Origin: Lichenostomus cassidix
Taxonomy: Eukaryota > Chordata > Aves > Passeriformes > Meliphagidae
Length of the DNA stretch: 64,000 bases
Direction: 5' to 3'
NCBI GenBank assembly: GCA_008360975.2
Contig: CM039202.1
Coordinates: 5,156,128 to 5,220,127, forward strand
How positions within the stretch are numbered: the first letter of the stretch is position 1; each line of letters starts with the position of its first letter. Below, piece after piece: positions 1 to 11,940 of the stretch. The notes beneath the pieces are model-generated. The model was not told the origin of the DNA. It saw nothing but the letters and a program-made list of their open reading frames with translations, and did not search any database. The position numbers and the translations under genes are program-made.

Positions 1-324
1 ATCCTGATTTTGGATCTTCCCTCTCTATCTTAGGATGTCTTCTATCAAATTTGATTGTTTTCCCTTCATCTTTGGAGTCCTCTTCCCATTTTGCATCTCT
101 GCCTTCCACTTCGGATGTCTTTCTTCACTTTGGGATCCTCCATCTCCAGTTTGGGGTCCTCCACCCTCTAACCTTCAAACAAGGGAAGTCCTTGTTTGTC
201 AGGGGTCTTTCTGTTAAATTGTCAGCTCCTGCTGTATTTCTTGTCACTTTGATGCCTTAATAATTTTGGGGGGTTTTTCTCTTCATGTATTTGTAACTTG
301 GTGTAGTTCTGTGCTTCTTACAGA
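1..324. other. Unassigned; weak 'GGATCCTCC/GGGGTCCTCC' degenerate repeat in the first 180 bases
   Basis: No gene, splice-flanked exon or mobile-element end is recognised. The first 180 bases are pyrimidine-rich and repeat a loose 'TTTGGG(G/A)TCCTCCA' theme, like the degenerate intronic repeats seen elsewhere in this window. Short open stretches here are unremarkable. Confidence 0.4.
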
Positions 325-692
325 ATGCTGAAAACCTCTGTTCCCAACACATTTAGCCAAAACAAAGCTCTCTGGATAGAGACTCAAGGACGCATTCATT
401 ACCCTGGGGCCCAAAAATATGTAAACAATGGTGCAAAGGGGAAGCAGGGCCTGAGGTGGTCAATATCATCACCGGAAGGTGTGATTGGAAAATTAGAGAC
501 CAATATGCTAATACGACAAAACTTATAAAAGGTGAAGAGCTTGTTAGTCGGTGTCCATTTTGGGCATAGTCCCTCGAGGGGGACTTTGCTTGCCCAAGAA
601 GACCTCGAATAAATTTGTCCGCTTGTTATACTCCTAATTTGTCTTGGCCTCTGTTTCAAGTAGCCTGTTTTAGGCATCAGCTTGGCTGTCAC
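325..692 (+). mobile_element. Solo LTR (unassigned family)
   Basis: A promoter and poly(A) pair is laid out as in an LTR. A TATA-like 'CTTATAAAAGG' sits near 521, a CT-rich initiator region follows, an AATAAA lies near 609, and a T-rich U5 ends near 'GCTGTCACCA'. No retroviral coding sequence adjoins it. The boundaries are estimates because no target-site duplication was found. Confidence 0.5.
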
Positions 693-2068
693 CACAGGTC
701 CCAGTGCCCTTTGTTATGCAAGGGATCAATGTCAGTTCATGGCCTCTTGAGTCTGACAGTGGGAGCTGGTGGCCACTGAATCAAGAAACCCATTGACTAA
801 CAAAAAGAGAAAGACTGAATATGTGGGCTAATTACATAGGAAGCGAGAGAATCATTTCACTAATAGAAGGTAATAAATAAGAGAACTAGGTAACTAGGAG
901 CCAATGAATTGTAATTTCTTTGTTTTCTCAAAACTTTACACTGTAGATATATTTTAGCATTGGGGTGCCTGATTTGTGGAAAATTTCCATCTTGCACCCT
1001 GCACAGAATAAACAATGTCTCCTTTCTAAACCTGACTGTCCATGTTTGAGAATTCCTAAAATTGGCAATGAAATTAGTCAGCTAGTTGCTGGAGTTAAGG
1101 TGACTATGCAAGCAATTATAAAGAGTTCCCTGATGTTGCTGATTAATGTAGATTCTAAAATAAAGTATTTTTTTACTTGTGCACACAATCAATTGTTTAA
1201 CATAGCTTAAAATAAAGCACAAAATCACTATAATAATTAATACATAACCCACACGTTGAAGCAGACTGCAATGCCAGCCTGTTAAGGAGAATCCAAAACC
1301 TTGTAGGTGTTTTCATGTCAAAAAGTAAGGCTTCCTTGACTCTTAGCATGGGGAGGTTTACTTGACTCTTAGTGTTTGTCTGTCAGCACCCCAGGAAAGC
1401 CAAGACCCTTGTGCCTGACCTTATGCCAGTTTGTTAGTGTCTCGTTAGGGGGACCCTTCACTGAGCTGCCCTGCTGGATCAGGGAGTGTTTGGCTTAGCC
1501 ATGGAAACACCAACAGCACAAAGAGACCCCTCAGCAGCTCCTCTCCTTTATCTGAGTGTGTTCCCCACTGCTGGTGACTGTCAGCACCCATGAAGGATTC
1601 ACACTGACAGTTTATGCAATAACACTCTTTATTAATATGAAATTGTGACATGTTCGTGTTCAAAGCCTGTTGGTGATAGTGTCTGACTGCAAATAGTACT
1701 TAAAGGAATACAGAGACAAGTTCTAATTCCTAATAAACTGTTCAGTGCACACAGAGTATGAGTGTTACCCAATAGACATCCTTGCGGGGGAAGAAGACAG
1801 GTTCAGCCCCTCGACTGATCCCAGAAGTTATGATGGAGTCTTCCCTAACTTTTACCCCATTCTCAACTTACTTTTATACTATTTCTTTGCTTTTCAGTGG
1901 AGCTTGAGTGACTAGAGTCAGACACGACTTTGTTAGTGATAGGTGTAAAATTCTCTTGCTTCATTTCTAAAGATACAGTCAAAACAGAGAGCTCATGCCC
2001 AGCAAGGGGGGCTTGTACCTCGGTGGCAGGTAACTTTGGGATGGAGGTGTGCGTTAACATTACAATTA
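693..2068. other. Unassigned AT-rich stretch
   Basis: No coding exon, RNA gene or clear element end was recognised. AATAAA-like and TTTATT motifs occur (for example near 1630) and may mark further eroded LTRs, but they cannot be bounded. Confidence 0.35.
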
Positions 2069-2074
2069 GGCTAT

Positions 2075-2340
2075 TGTGGCTAGCACAGACCTTTCCCATG
2101 GGAACTTTTTTCTTCTTGTGTTTTATAAACAAAGATAAAGTTTGGATGTTATTAAAAACAGTTTGTCGGATATGGACAGTTCAGGCCTGGCCAATCAGGC
2201 CTAGGGGGAGGCTTCAAACTGACCAATCCAGGTGACCTTTGAAAAGTCTATATAAAATGGAATTAAATAATAAAATTTTCTTCTGGATGCCACCTTTTGA
2301 ACCCGGGCTTTCTTACTCTGCTAGCGGCTCAACAGCGACA
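2075..2340 (+). mobile_element. Solo LTR, family A copy 1, with 6-bp TSD
   Basis: The LTR runs TGTGGCTAGCACAG...CTCAACAGCGACA. GGCTAT occurs immediately on each side (2069-2074 and 2341-2346), a perfect 6-bp target-site duplication. A TATA-like 'CTATATAAAATGG' (about 2248) and overlapping AATAAA-type signals (about 2267) give the orientation. Two further copies on the minus strand flank or sit in CYP21 (23716-23977 and 27612-27873). No internal retroviral sequence is attached, so this is a solo LTR. Confidence 0.85.
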
Positions 2341-2346
2341 GGCTAT

Positions 2347-2759
2347 AACGAACCAAGTTCATTGGAGGAGAGGGATTTCACTGCAGTTGCTGGCTCAGCA
2401 GCAGGACATCTTCCCCTATATACTCTTGTTGACAGGTGGAATGCAGTTTCTCAGCTGCAAAATATCTTTGAGTTCCCCTCTCTGCAAGGATTTCATCAGA
2501 GCCTGGCTGCAGTGTCTCCACTCTGCTCAGCCCTCTATTCCATCCCACTTGGCAGGTCCTATGGTTGCAGATTATGGAGAGTCATCGTGGTCGCAAGCAT
2601 GCCAACTGCATTCCATCCAGGGAGCAGCAAGTGTATTTTACCCTTTAATTTCCATACTGTTATAACTTCTGTTGGGATGTGAATATAAATTTTCAGTTTC
2701 CTCTAATTTTACCCCTAGCTATCTTTCCACAAGTTTATTTAACCACCCGCCTTCCACTG
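2347..2759. other. Unassigned flank of the minus-strand class I ERV
   Basis: No feature is recognised. The stretch lies between the solo LTR and the integrase end of the minus-strand class I ERV fossil, and may be its eroded 3' portion. Confidence 0.3.
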
Positions 2760-5700
2760 CAGTCTTTAAATCTCTACTGGATTTCACTACTTGATTAATC
2801 TTACAGGTTGTTCTGCTGAATCTCTTGGCAAATTTGTTTAATTGTCTCTTTATGGATTATTTGCTCTACCTTTCCACTAGACTGTGGTCACCATGGTGTC
2901 TGCAGATCCCACATAACTGACAATGTCCTTGACAGTTCTTTTATGATATTGGCTGTGAAGTGAGGCCCTCTGTCTGATGACATACCTATATGTATCCCAT
3001 ACCTTGGAATTGTTCTTTTAATAGTATTTTGCCTGTTTCTCTAGCCTGGTTCATTCAACAGGGAAAAGCATCAGGCCATCCAGAAAATGTATCCACTAGC
3101 ACCAATAAGTATTGATATCCATTTTGTCATGGTAATTCAGAGAAATCTATTTGCCAGTAGTCTCCTGGTGTGTTCCCCTTTTTGGTTTGTCCTGGGAGGA
3201 GACCAAGGCTGGATCTGTGGATTATTCTTCTGACAAAATTCACATTTTTTTACTATGCATTTTGCAATGCCCCCCATTCCAATACCAAGGATAGGTAATT
3301 TTATGTCATCTACTAGTGCCTCAGCACCCCAAGGGGTGCTCCTATGTTCTTGTTCTGTTACTTCCTTTAGGACTGATTTGGGCACCACAATTGTATTACA
3401 ACTTTACCCACCATCCTTCGTAATTTTTGTGAGCTTCTAGTAATTTTGCTAGATGATTGTCTTCTTTACTGCTTTTTCTAATTCCTAGTATCTCTCTGGG
3501 CTTGCTAATAAGACTTTACTTTTGGCTGTTCTTTTTGCTGCTTGATCAGCCAATCAATTTCCGGTGACTGCTGGACTATTGCCAGACTGATGTGCCTTAC
3601 GGTGCATTACTGCCACCTATTTTGGTAAATCCATAACTTGCAATAGTTTTTGTATCAGTTCTCCATCCTTAACAGGTGACAGTTACGAGGTTAGCAATAC
3701 TCTGTCTTTCCAAATGGCCCCATGAGCCTGCACTATTCAAAACACCAAATTTGGAGTCTGTCCCTATGTTGACAGTTTCTCCTCCAGCTAGCTGTAGAGC
3801 GCAAATCAAAGCTATCACCTCAGCCTTCTGGGCTGAGCTGTTGGGAGGCAATGCTGCAGCTTCCAGTTCCACTTCTGGAGTCACTATGATATATCCTGCT
3901 TTTTCACTCTCCAGTGACCATAGAACTACTGCAATAGGGAAAAATATTTAAATCAGCATCATTAAAAGGAGTGTCTTTCAAATGGTCTCATCTGGACAAT
4001 ACTCGTTTGATTGTCTTCAGGCAGTTGTGTGTCAGTTCTGCTTCCCCTGACCTAGGTAGGAGAGTCGCAGAATTCAGGCCTGTAATTAGCTGAGGGCCAG
4101 CCTGGGGTTGGATTAGGCACAGCATTTCCAGCCAGTCAAAAGAGGTGATTGTCCCTCTCTGCACCTGCACTGGTGCAGCCTAACCTTGAGTACTGTGTGC
4201 AGTTTTGGGCACCACAATGTAAAAAAGACATTAAGCAATTGGAGAGCCAAAGGAGGGCCATGAGGGTGGTGAAGGGTCTGGAGGAGTCATATGAGGAGTG
4301 GCTGAAGGCACTTGGTGTATTCAGCCTGGAGGAGACTGGGGAGACCTCACTGCCATCTTCAACATCATCCTGAGGGGCAGTGGAGGGGTAGATACTGATC
4401 TCTGCTCTTTGTGACCAGTGATAGGACTCGAGGAAATGGCTGGAGCTGAGTCAGGGAGGTTTAGGTTGGGTATCAGGAAGAAGTTTTTCACTCAGATTGT
4501 GTTTGAGCACTGGAACAATCTCCCCAGGGCAGCGGTCACAGCACCAAACCTGTCTGAGTTTAAGAAGTGTTTGGACAATGCTCTCAGGCACATGGTGGGA
4601 TTGTTGGGGTGTCCTGTGCAGGGAGTTGGACTCAATGATCCTGATGGGTCCCTGCCAACTCTACAGATTCTATGATATCATCTTGTTCCAACAGCACTGC
4701 TGGTATTTCATCATCCTACTGGATGATAACCAATGGCCCCTTTTTTGTTCCAAGACAATTGTTACTGCACGGGGCACCTGGACATTATTTTTCTCCCAGT
4801 GTTAACTTCTGAGCCTCCTGTAGAAGGAGTACAGTGGCTGCTGCTGCCCTCAAATATGCAGGTTGACCTGGTCCAGTTGCTTAGATCTTTTAGATCTTTT
4901 AGATCCAGTTGCACTGATCTTTTCCAGCATTCAAGCTGTTATATCAATACTCCTAATTCTGTATGTTTTCTTTCATAAACAAATAAGTCAAATGGTTTTT
5001 CTAAATTTGTGAGCCCTAATACAGGAGCCCTCATTAATATTTGCTTCAATTTAGAAAAGGCTTCTGTGCATACCTGAGTCCATATCACAAGTTCTCCTGC
5101 ACCGTGCACTGCTTCATACAGATTTAGCCAGCAATCCAAAGTTCACGGTCCAAAGGCCACACCATCCAGCTATTCTGAGAAAGGCATAGAGTTTGTGTAG
5201 ACTGAGGTTCTGGTATCTGGCAAATCACTTCCTTTCTTTCTATTCCCAGGCTTTGCTGCCCCTGGATGATAGTGAATTCCAGATGCGTTACTCTTGTCAG
5301 GCTATTTGAATCTTGCTTCTAGGTACCCTGTACCCAGCTTGTCCCAAGAAGTTCAGAACGCTCATGATCAGAGAGATTGCCTCCTCCTGAGTCTCAGCTG
5401 CCAGTAGAATGTTGTCTACATACTGGTGCAGGGTGGTCTTAATATTTTCTTTCTGCCAGTACTTCAGTTCCTTGGCTAGCTGGTTTCCAAAACTGTTAGG
5501 GCTATTCTTAAATCCCTATAGTAAAACAAACATAATTGAGTTTTTCATCCTTTTCTAGGGTTTTCCCATTCAAATGCAAACAGCTCCTGGCTTCCAGAGT
5601 TCAGTGGGATGCAAAAAAAGCATCCTTTAGGTCCAATACAGTAAACAATTTGTCATTTCCCATTAGAGTATTTAAAAGAGTGTATGCACTGGCAACCACT

Positions 5701-6390
5701 GGATGCACATCCTGTACTGTTTGAGTTATGGCTCTTAGGTCCTGGACTAGCCAGTAATCATCTGAGTGGCTTTTTAACTTGTAGAACTGGAGTGTTATAC
5801 TTGGACTGACATTTCTCAAAGTAATCAAAAATTTATAAATTTCTCAGTTATTTTCTCTAATCCTTTTATGGCTTCTAATTTATTGGGGTATTGTTTTCAC
5901 CTTACTGGTCTGGCATCTGGTTTTAACTGAATTGCTACCAGTTCTGCTTCCTGTGATCTTCCAGGAAAGCCAGTAGGCCATAACAAAGGAGTTACAGAAT
6001 TTTCCACTTTTTCAGCTATTTAATCTGAGTCTTGTTCCTGTAACAGAAACACTTGCACTTTCAAGGCTTTTTCTTTAGGTATGTATACTTGAATCTGTCC
6101 TTTCCCAAATGTTATTTGTATATTTAATTTACTTAGTATGTCTTTACCTAATAATGGCACTGGACATTCAGGTTTATACAAAAATTTGTGAGTTAAAACT
6201 CTCTTTCCAAATCCAAATTTTAGGGGCTGGAAGAATGTCCTTACTTCCTTTTGCTCTGTAGCTCCAATTATGGGCATGGTTTGCTTGCTTAATACTCCTT
6301 TACACATATTCAGTACCAGGTTGTTCCTGTGTCTACTAAAAATTGTACTTTTTCATTCCTCAGTTTAACTGCAACTAGGAGTTATGTTGA
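2760..6390 (-). pseudogene. Class I (gammaretrovirus-like) ERV pro-pol fossil
   Basis: Read on the minus strand, the domains run in retroviral order. A protease active-site motif VDTGTTWY is at 6336-6313, with more protease sequence to about 6020. Reverse transcriptase carries a 'FTVLDLKDAFF'-type motif (about 5640-5601). A degenerate YVDN replaces YVDD at 5422-5411. The RT connection follows at 5139-4939 ('PVLGLTNLEKPF'). RNase H is at 3884-3669 and the integrase zinc-binding domain (H...CEFCQ) at 3388-3137. Stops and frameshifts break it throughout, and a CR1 LINE (4175-4676) splits the RNase H region. The motif style places it with gammaretrovirus-like ERVs. It is non-functional. No LTR pair could be tied to it. 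Confidence 0.85.
4175..4676 (+). mobile_element. CR1-type LINE, 3' end (5'-truncated)
   Basis: This is the characteristic avian CR1 3' region: 'CACTGGAACAATCTCCCCAG', 'AGGAAGAAGTTTTTCACTCA' and an ending 'CTACAGATTCTATGAT'. In the + frame it encodes the eroded C-terminus of the CR1 reverse transcriptase ORF. It is heavily 5'-truncated, as is usual for CR1. It lies inside the minus-strand class I ERV, so it inserted after that provirus. Confidence 0.9.
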
Positions 6391-6438
6391 AGAATCTTTT
6401 GAGTGGTCCGCCAATCTTAAATTGTGATCAAGTGCAAG
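6391..6438. other. Junction between ERV protease fossil and inverted duplication
   Basis: This short stretch links the 5' limit of recognisable protease sequence and the sharp left edge of the segment shared with 38832-39395. Confidence 0.4.
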
Positions 6439-7000
6439 TAGCTTGTCCTTGCCATCTGCCTTGCCTTTTCTTGCCTTGCCTTCCCCTCCCTTATCTTGCT
6501 TTGCCTTCTCTTCCTCTGCCTTGCCTTTGTGTTCCTACCTCTCCCTTGACTTGCCTTGTCTTTATTGCCCTTCCCTTGCTTAGCCTTGCCTACCTCTCCC
6601 TTGCCTTGTTTTCCCTACCTTTGACTTCCCTTGCCTTGCTTTTCCTTCCTCTCCCATGCCTTGTCTTGCCTGGTAGTATTTGGAGAAGTCCATCCTCATT
6701 GTCCATGGCAGTTAAGGTGAACACCGGCAGTGTCATTCAGTAACCAATGTTATACAATTCAGCATTACAGACTGTTCTCACCCAAAAAGGGTGTTTAACC
6801 CTTGAGGGACACATCATATTTCCATGTCCCTCTGCATTACCCACCAAGTGTACCCAGGTTCTAGACCAAAAACAATCCCACAAATGGGTTTGCCTTTGCT
6901 TGAGGCAGGACCAGTCCAAACTGTCTTCCCTGACACATTCCTCGTATACACCATAGGGTCTTTAATCCCTCCTACAAAAAAACTCTGTGGAGGTTTTGAT
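6439..7000 (-). repeat. Inverted duplicate: ERVL pol 3' end plus GGCAAG minisatellite
   Basis: This segment is the reverse complement of 38832-39395, about 32 kb away, with only scattered substitutions and small indels (for example a 3-base difference near 6453). Positions 6690-7000 encode, on the minus strand, the end of an ERVL integrase (the region after the catalytic core). Positions 6439-6670 are the CCTTGCC form of the GGCAAG minisatellite. Both copies carry the same ERV/minisatellite junction, and similarity stops sharply at both ends. The proline/leucine/cysteine-rich open stretch on the + strand is a by-product of the minisatellite. Confidence 0.85.
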
Positions 7001-7049
7001 CAAGAGGCCATGAACTGGCACTGATCCCTTGCATTACTAAGTGCACAGG

Positions 7050-7675
7050 TATTGTGATAATAGCTGCAAGTTCCCCACCCCCCTTTCTTAATGACTGTAC
7101 TTCTCACCTATTGTCCTGCCTTCCCCACCCCATGTAGTCCTAGCCACGCCCCCAGTTTTCCCTATTGGTTCCTGTACCCTAACCCCACGTGTCCCTGGCC
7201 ACTCCCTCATGTTTCCCCTATTGGTTCCTGTACTCCTAACTCCGCCCCTGTACCTCCCCTGTACCCAGAGGTCACTGGGCCTGTGTGCTGTCCCTGCCCC
7301 TCTCTGTTTCCCTATAAAACCCCTTACCCCCCTCGATCTTGCTGTCTATGCTCCACGTGTGTTTATGCTCCACATGTGGCTGTGCATGTGAGGCCTTCGC
7401 CCTCAAGGCATCTCTGTCTCGGGGAGGTCGTTGGCCTCTGCTGCACCGTGCGAATAAACATCTTCCATGGACACAACGTGTAGACACTCCTCGTCTCCTT
7501 TATCACCGCCGGTTGTGGAAGCAGACAAACCAGAGCTAGCCTTATGGCTCCCCGGCCAGTGAGAGCGCAGTGTCCAGCCCTGGGACAGAGGGTTTGGAGC
7601 ACTGAGGCGCTGAACCGGGCTGGGTAGAGAAGCTCTAGGGTAAAGTCTGCTGTAACCTCCTCTAAAACCGCAACA
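7050..7675 (+). mobile_element. Solo LTR with 6-bp TSD (CACAGG)
   Basis: CACAGG lies on both sides (7044-7049 and 7676-7681). The element begins TATTGTGATAATAG, probably a decayed TGTTG start, and ends ACCGCAACA. A TATA-like 'CTATAAAACCCC' (about 7311) and AATAAA (about 7453) fix the orientation as +. No internal retroviral sequence is attached. GC-rich U3 and U5 parts resemble other avian LTRs. Confidence 0.8.
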
Positions 7676-7681
7676 CACAGG

Positions 7682-8012
7682 GACCTGTGGTGACAGCCAA
7701 GTGACAAGAGACACAGCAGGAGACAAGAGACAGCTAAGTGACCCAGCAGTATCTGACAGCTTGACAGGAAGACCCCTGACTATGGATAAAAGCCCCGTGG
7801 TCCTTCATTCAGGGTCCCTCCTTTAAGATATAAGGCTTGTTTCACCGATAAGGCAGGACCCTGTTTGCCCACTGCTTTCTCATTCTCTGTGAGTCTCTGG
7901 ATGAATTGCTGACTACATCTGACTGTTGAGATGCAGCATCCACATGTCCACTGTCTTTGAAGGGCCTAATGAGAATTTATAACATCATGATCCCTACTAA
8001 GTGGTTGTAACA
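7682..8012 (+). mobile_element. Possible 5' LTR remnant of a + strand ERV
   Basis: A stretch ending 'AGTGGTTGTAACA' resembles the end of the LTR at 13302-14230 ('GGTGGGTTGTGACA'). Both are preceded by a similar 'ATGAGAATTTA(C/T)AA' block. A gag-like charged region follows on the same strand. The link is weak because the upstream part does not align convincingly by eye. Confidence 0.3.
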
Positions 8013-8479
8013 ATAAATTGGCACATGGACAGAGTTCTTGTAAGTCTGAGAGGGTCCAAAGAGCTCTTTAGCTACTTATAGGGATAAAGATCTCTCCATC
8101 CTCATCTGGGGAACTGGATGGATCTGGGATGGGAAGGAGCAAGCCCAGAAAATTCCAAGCCTTGGCTGCTCTCCCCATATGGACCATGCTTGCCCCATCC
8201 TCTTTGTATGCCCATCTGTCTTAATATGTCAAGTATTGTGTCATGCTTATGGTAACACATAAGGATAAAAGGACTCCTTACTAAAATGTTTGTATAGAGA
8301 GCAAAATGAGGGAGACACATTTCTACAAAAAATGCATAGATGGAGAGCAAAAGAGATTGGAATCTTTGCTGCATATAGAAAGATCATACCAAACAAATGC
8401 ACCTTGAATTTTGCAAGCCTGAGGAGTGGGAGAATACATTGAGAGAGGCATTGGGTACCCTGGCAGGAATGAGAAGCTA
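8013..8479. other. Unassigned, possible ERV leader
   Basis: It lies between the possible 5' LTR and a gag-like region. No coding, RNA or repeat feature is recognised. Confidence 0.3.
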
Positions 8480-9440
8480 GTGGAGGAGTAGCAGTGGGAG
8501 TACGACTTAAGACAGCTACTCAGATTAAGGTCAGCTACTCAGCATGTGAAAGGAAGAGGACCAATCAGGCTTCTAAACTTTTAGAAATGAAGAAAATTAT
8601 ATACCCAGCGGGGGAAGTGAAAGCAGTAGGGAATGAGGATGAGGAGAAAGAGAGAGAAACAGGAGTGTTGGACAAGAGGGCAAAGCAGTACTTGTGGAAC
8701 AGAGAGACAGGAGAGCAGGCAGCTGAAGCACCAGAAAAAGAGGCAGCTGTGGAAAAGGTAGAGGCTGTAGAAAGGCAGGCAGCAGCTGCTGTGGAACAGA
8801 AAGAAGCTGAAAAGAGGAGGCCCAGGGATAATGGGATCCAGCTGTTTGCCTAAGGGTAAATGGTTTTCATGAACCCTTGTTTCTCACCCAGAAGGCTGCC
8901 TATTGGTTGGGGGATTAGATCTCCTGGAGAGAGAGAGCAGGCTTCAGGAGAAGGTATTGCAAAGGAAAAGGAAAAGGAAAAGAGGCTGCAGGCAGAGTGG
9001 CTGCTTGCTGCTGAGTGCAATAATAGGAAGCTTCTGGTGGAGCTTTGGGATGTGTATGAGAGAGAGAATCTTACATGAGCAATTGCAGGATGTAGAATCT
9101 GGACCCCTAATTAAAACTGAAACCAGAGATGATGATCAGGGTCAGCAAATTGCTACCAAAACAGTGCCTTATACTGTGACTGAGATATCAAAGTTATTGC
9201 AGGATCAGTTAACTGAGGAGAGGGAAGACCCTATAAGTATTTCCACCTTGAATGTGAAGATTGTGTCTGGACTAACCCAAGCAGAGTCTGTTAGTCCAGC
9301 CACAGGTGAAAACACACAAAGAGTTTTAAAAAGGTCATTCGGTTATTTATCCAAGCCCACTTTCATCCAGCTCCAATGGCAACTGCTTCACTGCTGGGGA
9401 GGTAAAGGTGTTGGCCAGGGGAGAAGGGATTAATTGGATC
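8480..9440 (+). pseudogene. Gag-like ERV remnant (charged, broken)
   Basis: Two open stretches on the + strand (8494-8853 and 8903-9433) are rich in Glu, Lys and Ala and then give 'VPYTVTEISKLLQDQ', which resembles the start of a retroviral capsid domain. They are in different frames and separated by stops. No zinc knuckle is visible. The placement in an LTR-rich tract supports an ERV gag remnant, but the family is not recognised and the assignment is tentative. Confidence 0.35.
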
Positions 9441-9453
9441 TTTCACAAAAAAG

Positions 9454-10347
9454 TGTCTTGGTTTGAAAGACAGGTGCCTGCTAAGAGAGGTGGAACCCTC
9501 CCTTAGAACAGAGAATGTGATCTCCCTTCCCTCCAAATTATTTTAATTTTGAAATCAAGGCCTTTCAGGCAGAGGTATGGGAAAAGGAGTAACAGTTCTT
9601 TACTAGTATCTACAGCAGAGTAAACAAGCAATAACAAGAATAACAACAACAAATTGAACCAGAGAAAAACCAGTAACAGATGTCCTTTGAGCTGGTGAGC
9701 ACTTTCCCGGGTGGTGTAATTATGGTTGAAAGCAGCAGGGGCGCTGTTGAGCTCCTGGCCGGGCAGGGCAGGTGCGATGACTGCTGAGCGGCTGCCGGTT
9801 GGCGCTGTGGTGCAGGGTCAGGTCAGCCTCATGCAGCTGGTAGTGGCAGGCGGGCTGAGAAGCAGGCAGGCAGGCAGCTCAGAGTGGCAAAGTGGGGCAG
9901 CAGGGGGGCAGGGGCTGGCTCTCTCCCAGGCTAGCCAGAGAAGTAGCAAGGATTCTGCAGTCACAGCAGACGCCACAGTCTCGTGCGGCGAAAAGCGAGG
10001 TGGGCGGCAGGGACAGCCGGACTCCCCCGCAGCTGCTGCAAAAAACGCAGCTGGGAAAGCGTGCACTCCCAGTGGGAAAGAGGTTGAATCAAAGCTCACC
10101 CAGCCAGGAGGAAATGGCAGAGCACAGTTGGATCTCCAGCGGTCGCAGACAGAAGCAAAGAGCAGTCAGTTTTCCCCAGGTGTCCCACGAATGAGTGCCA
10201 GTTCCAACGGCTGTCTGCCTCTCCCCTTGCCCCACCCAGCACACCCTTTTGTCTCTTACAAAAGATTTGATGGCCCTAATCACCCAGATATATGGTGCTT
10301 AGTAACAGGGATGGATAAAAAATCCCAATGCCCCCCAACCTCCGACA
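9454..10347 (-). mobile_element. LTR family B, copy 1 (full length, 894 bp)
   Basis: On the minus strand it begins TGTCGGAGGTTGGGGGG and ends CTTTCAAACCAAGACA. The same sequence recurs at 12230-12613 (+, 3' part), 58560-59434 (-, 3' end lost) and 63309-64000 (+, cut by the window end). CpG-rich long U5-like segments give open stretches on both strands that are not genes. No clear target-site duplication was found, although both flanks are A/G-rich. Confidence 0.8.
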
Positions 10348-11129
10348 AAGGGAAAGTAAAGATCCCGTTAAGCTTAAGCAACACCTAGGACCAGTGTTAG
10401 TGGATTTATTCACTATTGGAGCAGTGTCTTTGAGCAGTTATTTGTGGGTAGCTTCTGATGCCCATGATAAAGAGCATCATATCCACATCAAATGGATAGT
10501 GCCTTCTTTTTAACTACCTGTTGGAGGGTAGGATTTGTTCCTTTTGTTTTCTTTCTCTTCGGGAATTTTTGTCCCATCTGTTGCTAAAACACCTTGACTC
10601 TTGGTATTTAAGAGACCAAAGAAGTTACCAGGCTCAGGAGAGGAGGGCACCTGGCTGCACTCCTCATATCCCAGGGTTTCTCTAGGGGGAGGAGAAATAT
10701 CAGGAGGACCTGGGCTAAGAAAAAGAGTTGGGGGCAGCCCCTGCTTCTTCCTGCTTCTGGGGCACTGGGGGAGGCAACCAAACTTCCACAGCTAGGAGAG
10801 GGTTCTCTGTGACCGCCAAAGAGCAGCTTGGCATTTCTTCCTTACTGGGTAAGCTTTTGTTTGTAAGAGCAGCCATTTAAAACTGGGACCTTATTAACAC
10901 CAAATTTGACTGGGGAGGACCTTTACCATTGAAAGGAATAAGGGAGTGTCTTTACAAACTAATGACTGGTAAAGATAAGACCTGAGTCTGCTGGTAAGAT
11001 AACATTGATATTGAGAGATGGAAGAAACAATGGGTAGGATTTTCGTAGGAATTTCCCTAATTTGACTTACCCAAGACTGTGTTAATAAACTACAAGAACA
11101 CAAGAAGAAGTGGTTTACGGAAAAAGAGG
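10348..11129. other. Unassigned ERV-like sequence
   Basis: A short + frame after the LTR (about 10350-10512) has a hydrophobic stretch 'VLVDLFTIGAVSL' and may be an ERV remnant. The rest holds no recognised exon, RNA or element end. Confidence 0.3.
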
Positions 11130-11645
11130 CAAGACTTCACAACCTGTATAATTTTAAGTTGTAAAGCCAGTATGTTTATTACAGTGCTAGGCATGTGGGA
11201 GGTAGCCCTCCAAAGACATGCACGCCAGTCCCGTATAGCTCGGTATATATGCAGTTACATGTTACACGTTCATAGAGTTTCTCAATCCGCTTATAGGTAT
11301 GCCTAATTTATCCCCACTTTGTATTATGATGAGTTTAAAAGTAATTTCCATATCCTTGCACCTGTGTAGTTCCCATTGGTGGGGGGGGTTTCAGGGGTCT
11401 TTTTTGAAAAAGGACAGGAGGTCCTCTTCACTGACCTTTTCACCTTTCTGTTTTACGCATGCGTTCTGAGTCTCTGTCCAAAAGTCAAAACAACCGGTCT
11501 GATTTTTGCCAGCGTGGAGATTCCATGAGTGCCAACTGGGTCACAGTCCTTGTTTGGCAAACACAATGAATGTTAAGTAAGCAATGCATTGTTCAGCAAG
11601 CAGTTTCTAACAAGTTATTCCTTAACTTCTAATTCCCTTGTATCA
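11130..11645 (-). mobile_element. Solo LTR on the minus strand
   Basis: Read on the minus strand, a long AT-rich U3 is followed by a poly(A) signal (TTTATT on the plus strand at about 11173). Next comes a terminal part with the 'CTCCCACATGCC'-type block common in avian ERV LTRs. The ends are approximate and no TSD was identified. Confidence 0.5.
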
Positions 11646-11940
11646 GAAGAAAAGGGGAATGTGTATTGGGGGTGTCTGTATTTGGGGGGGGATGTAAATT
11701 AAGTAGGCGTTCCGGGAAGTCTGCACCTCTCGAGTACCTCAGCCAATGGGGAAGGAGAGAGGGCAACTGCAGCTGGGAATTAGGATAGAAGAGGCTGCAT
11801 CCTCTAGCAATTTGAGAGACACCCCATGGGAAATGCCCATGACCTCTCCTTTTATTCATGAATAAAATCACAGGACTCCTCTGTCTCCTTTTTGGACATA
11901 AACCTCTGGCGTTTGTGGATTAATTTTCCTGTCACCATGC
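11646..11940 (+). mobile_element. LTR 3' part (R-U5) with poly(A) signal
   Basis: AATAAA near 11861 is followed by a CT-rich 'GACTCCTCTGTCTCCTTTTTGG' style U5. The promoter portion upstream includes a CCAAT box ('AGCCAATGGGG', about 11743). It abuts the minus-strand LTR on its left. Boundaries are uncertain. Confidence 0.5.
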
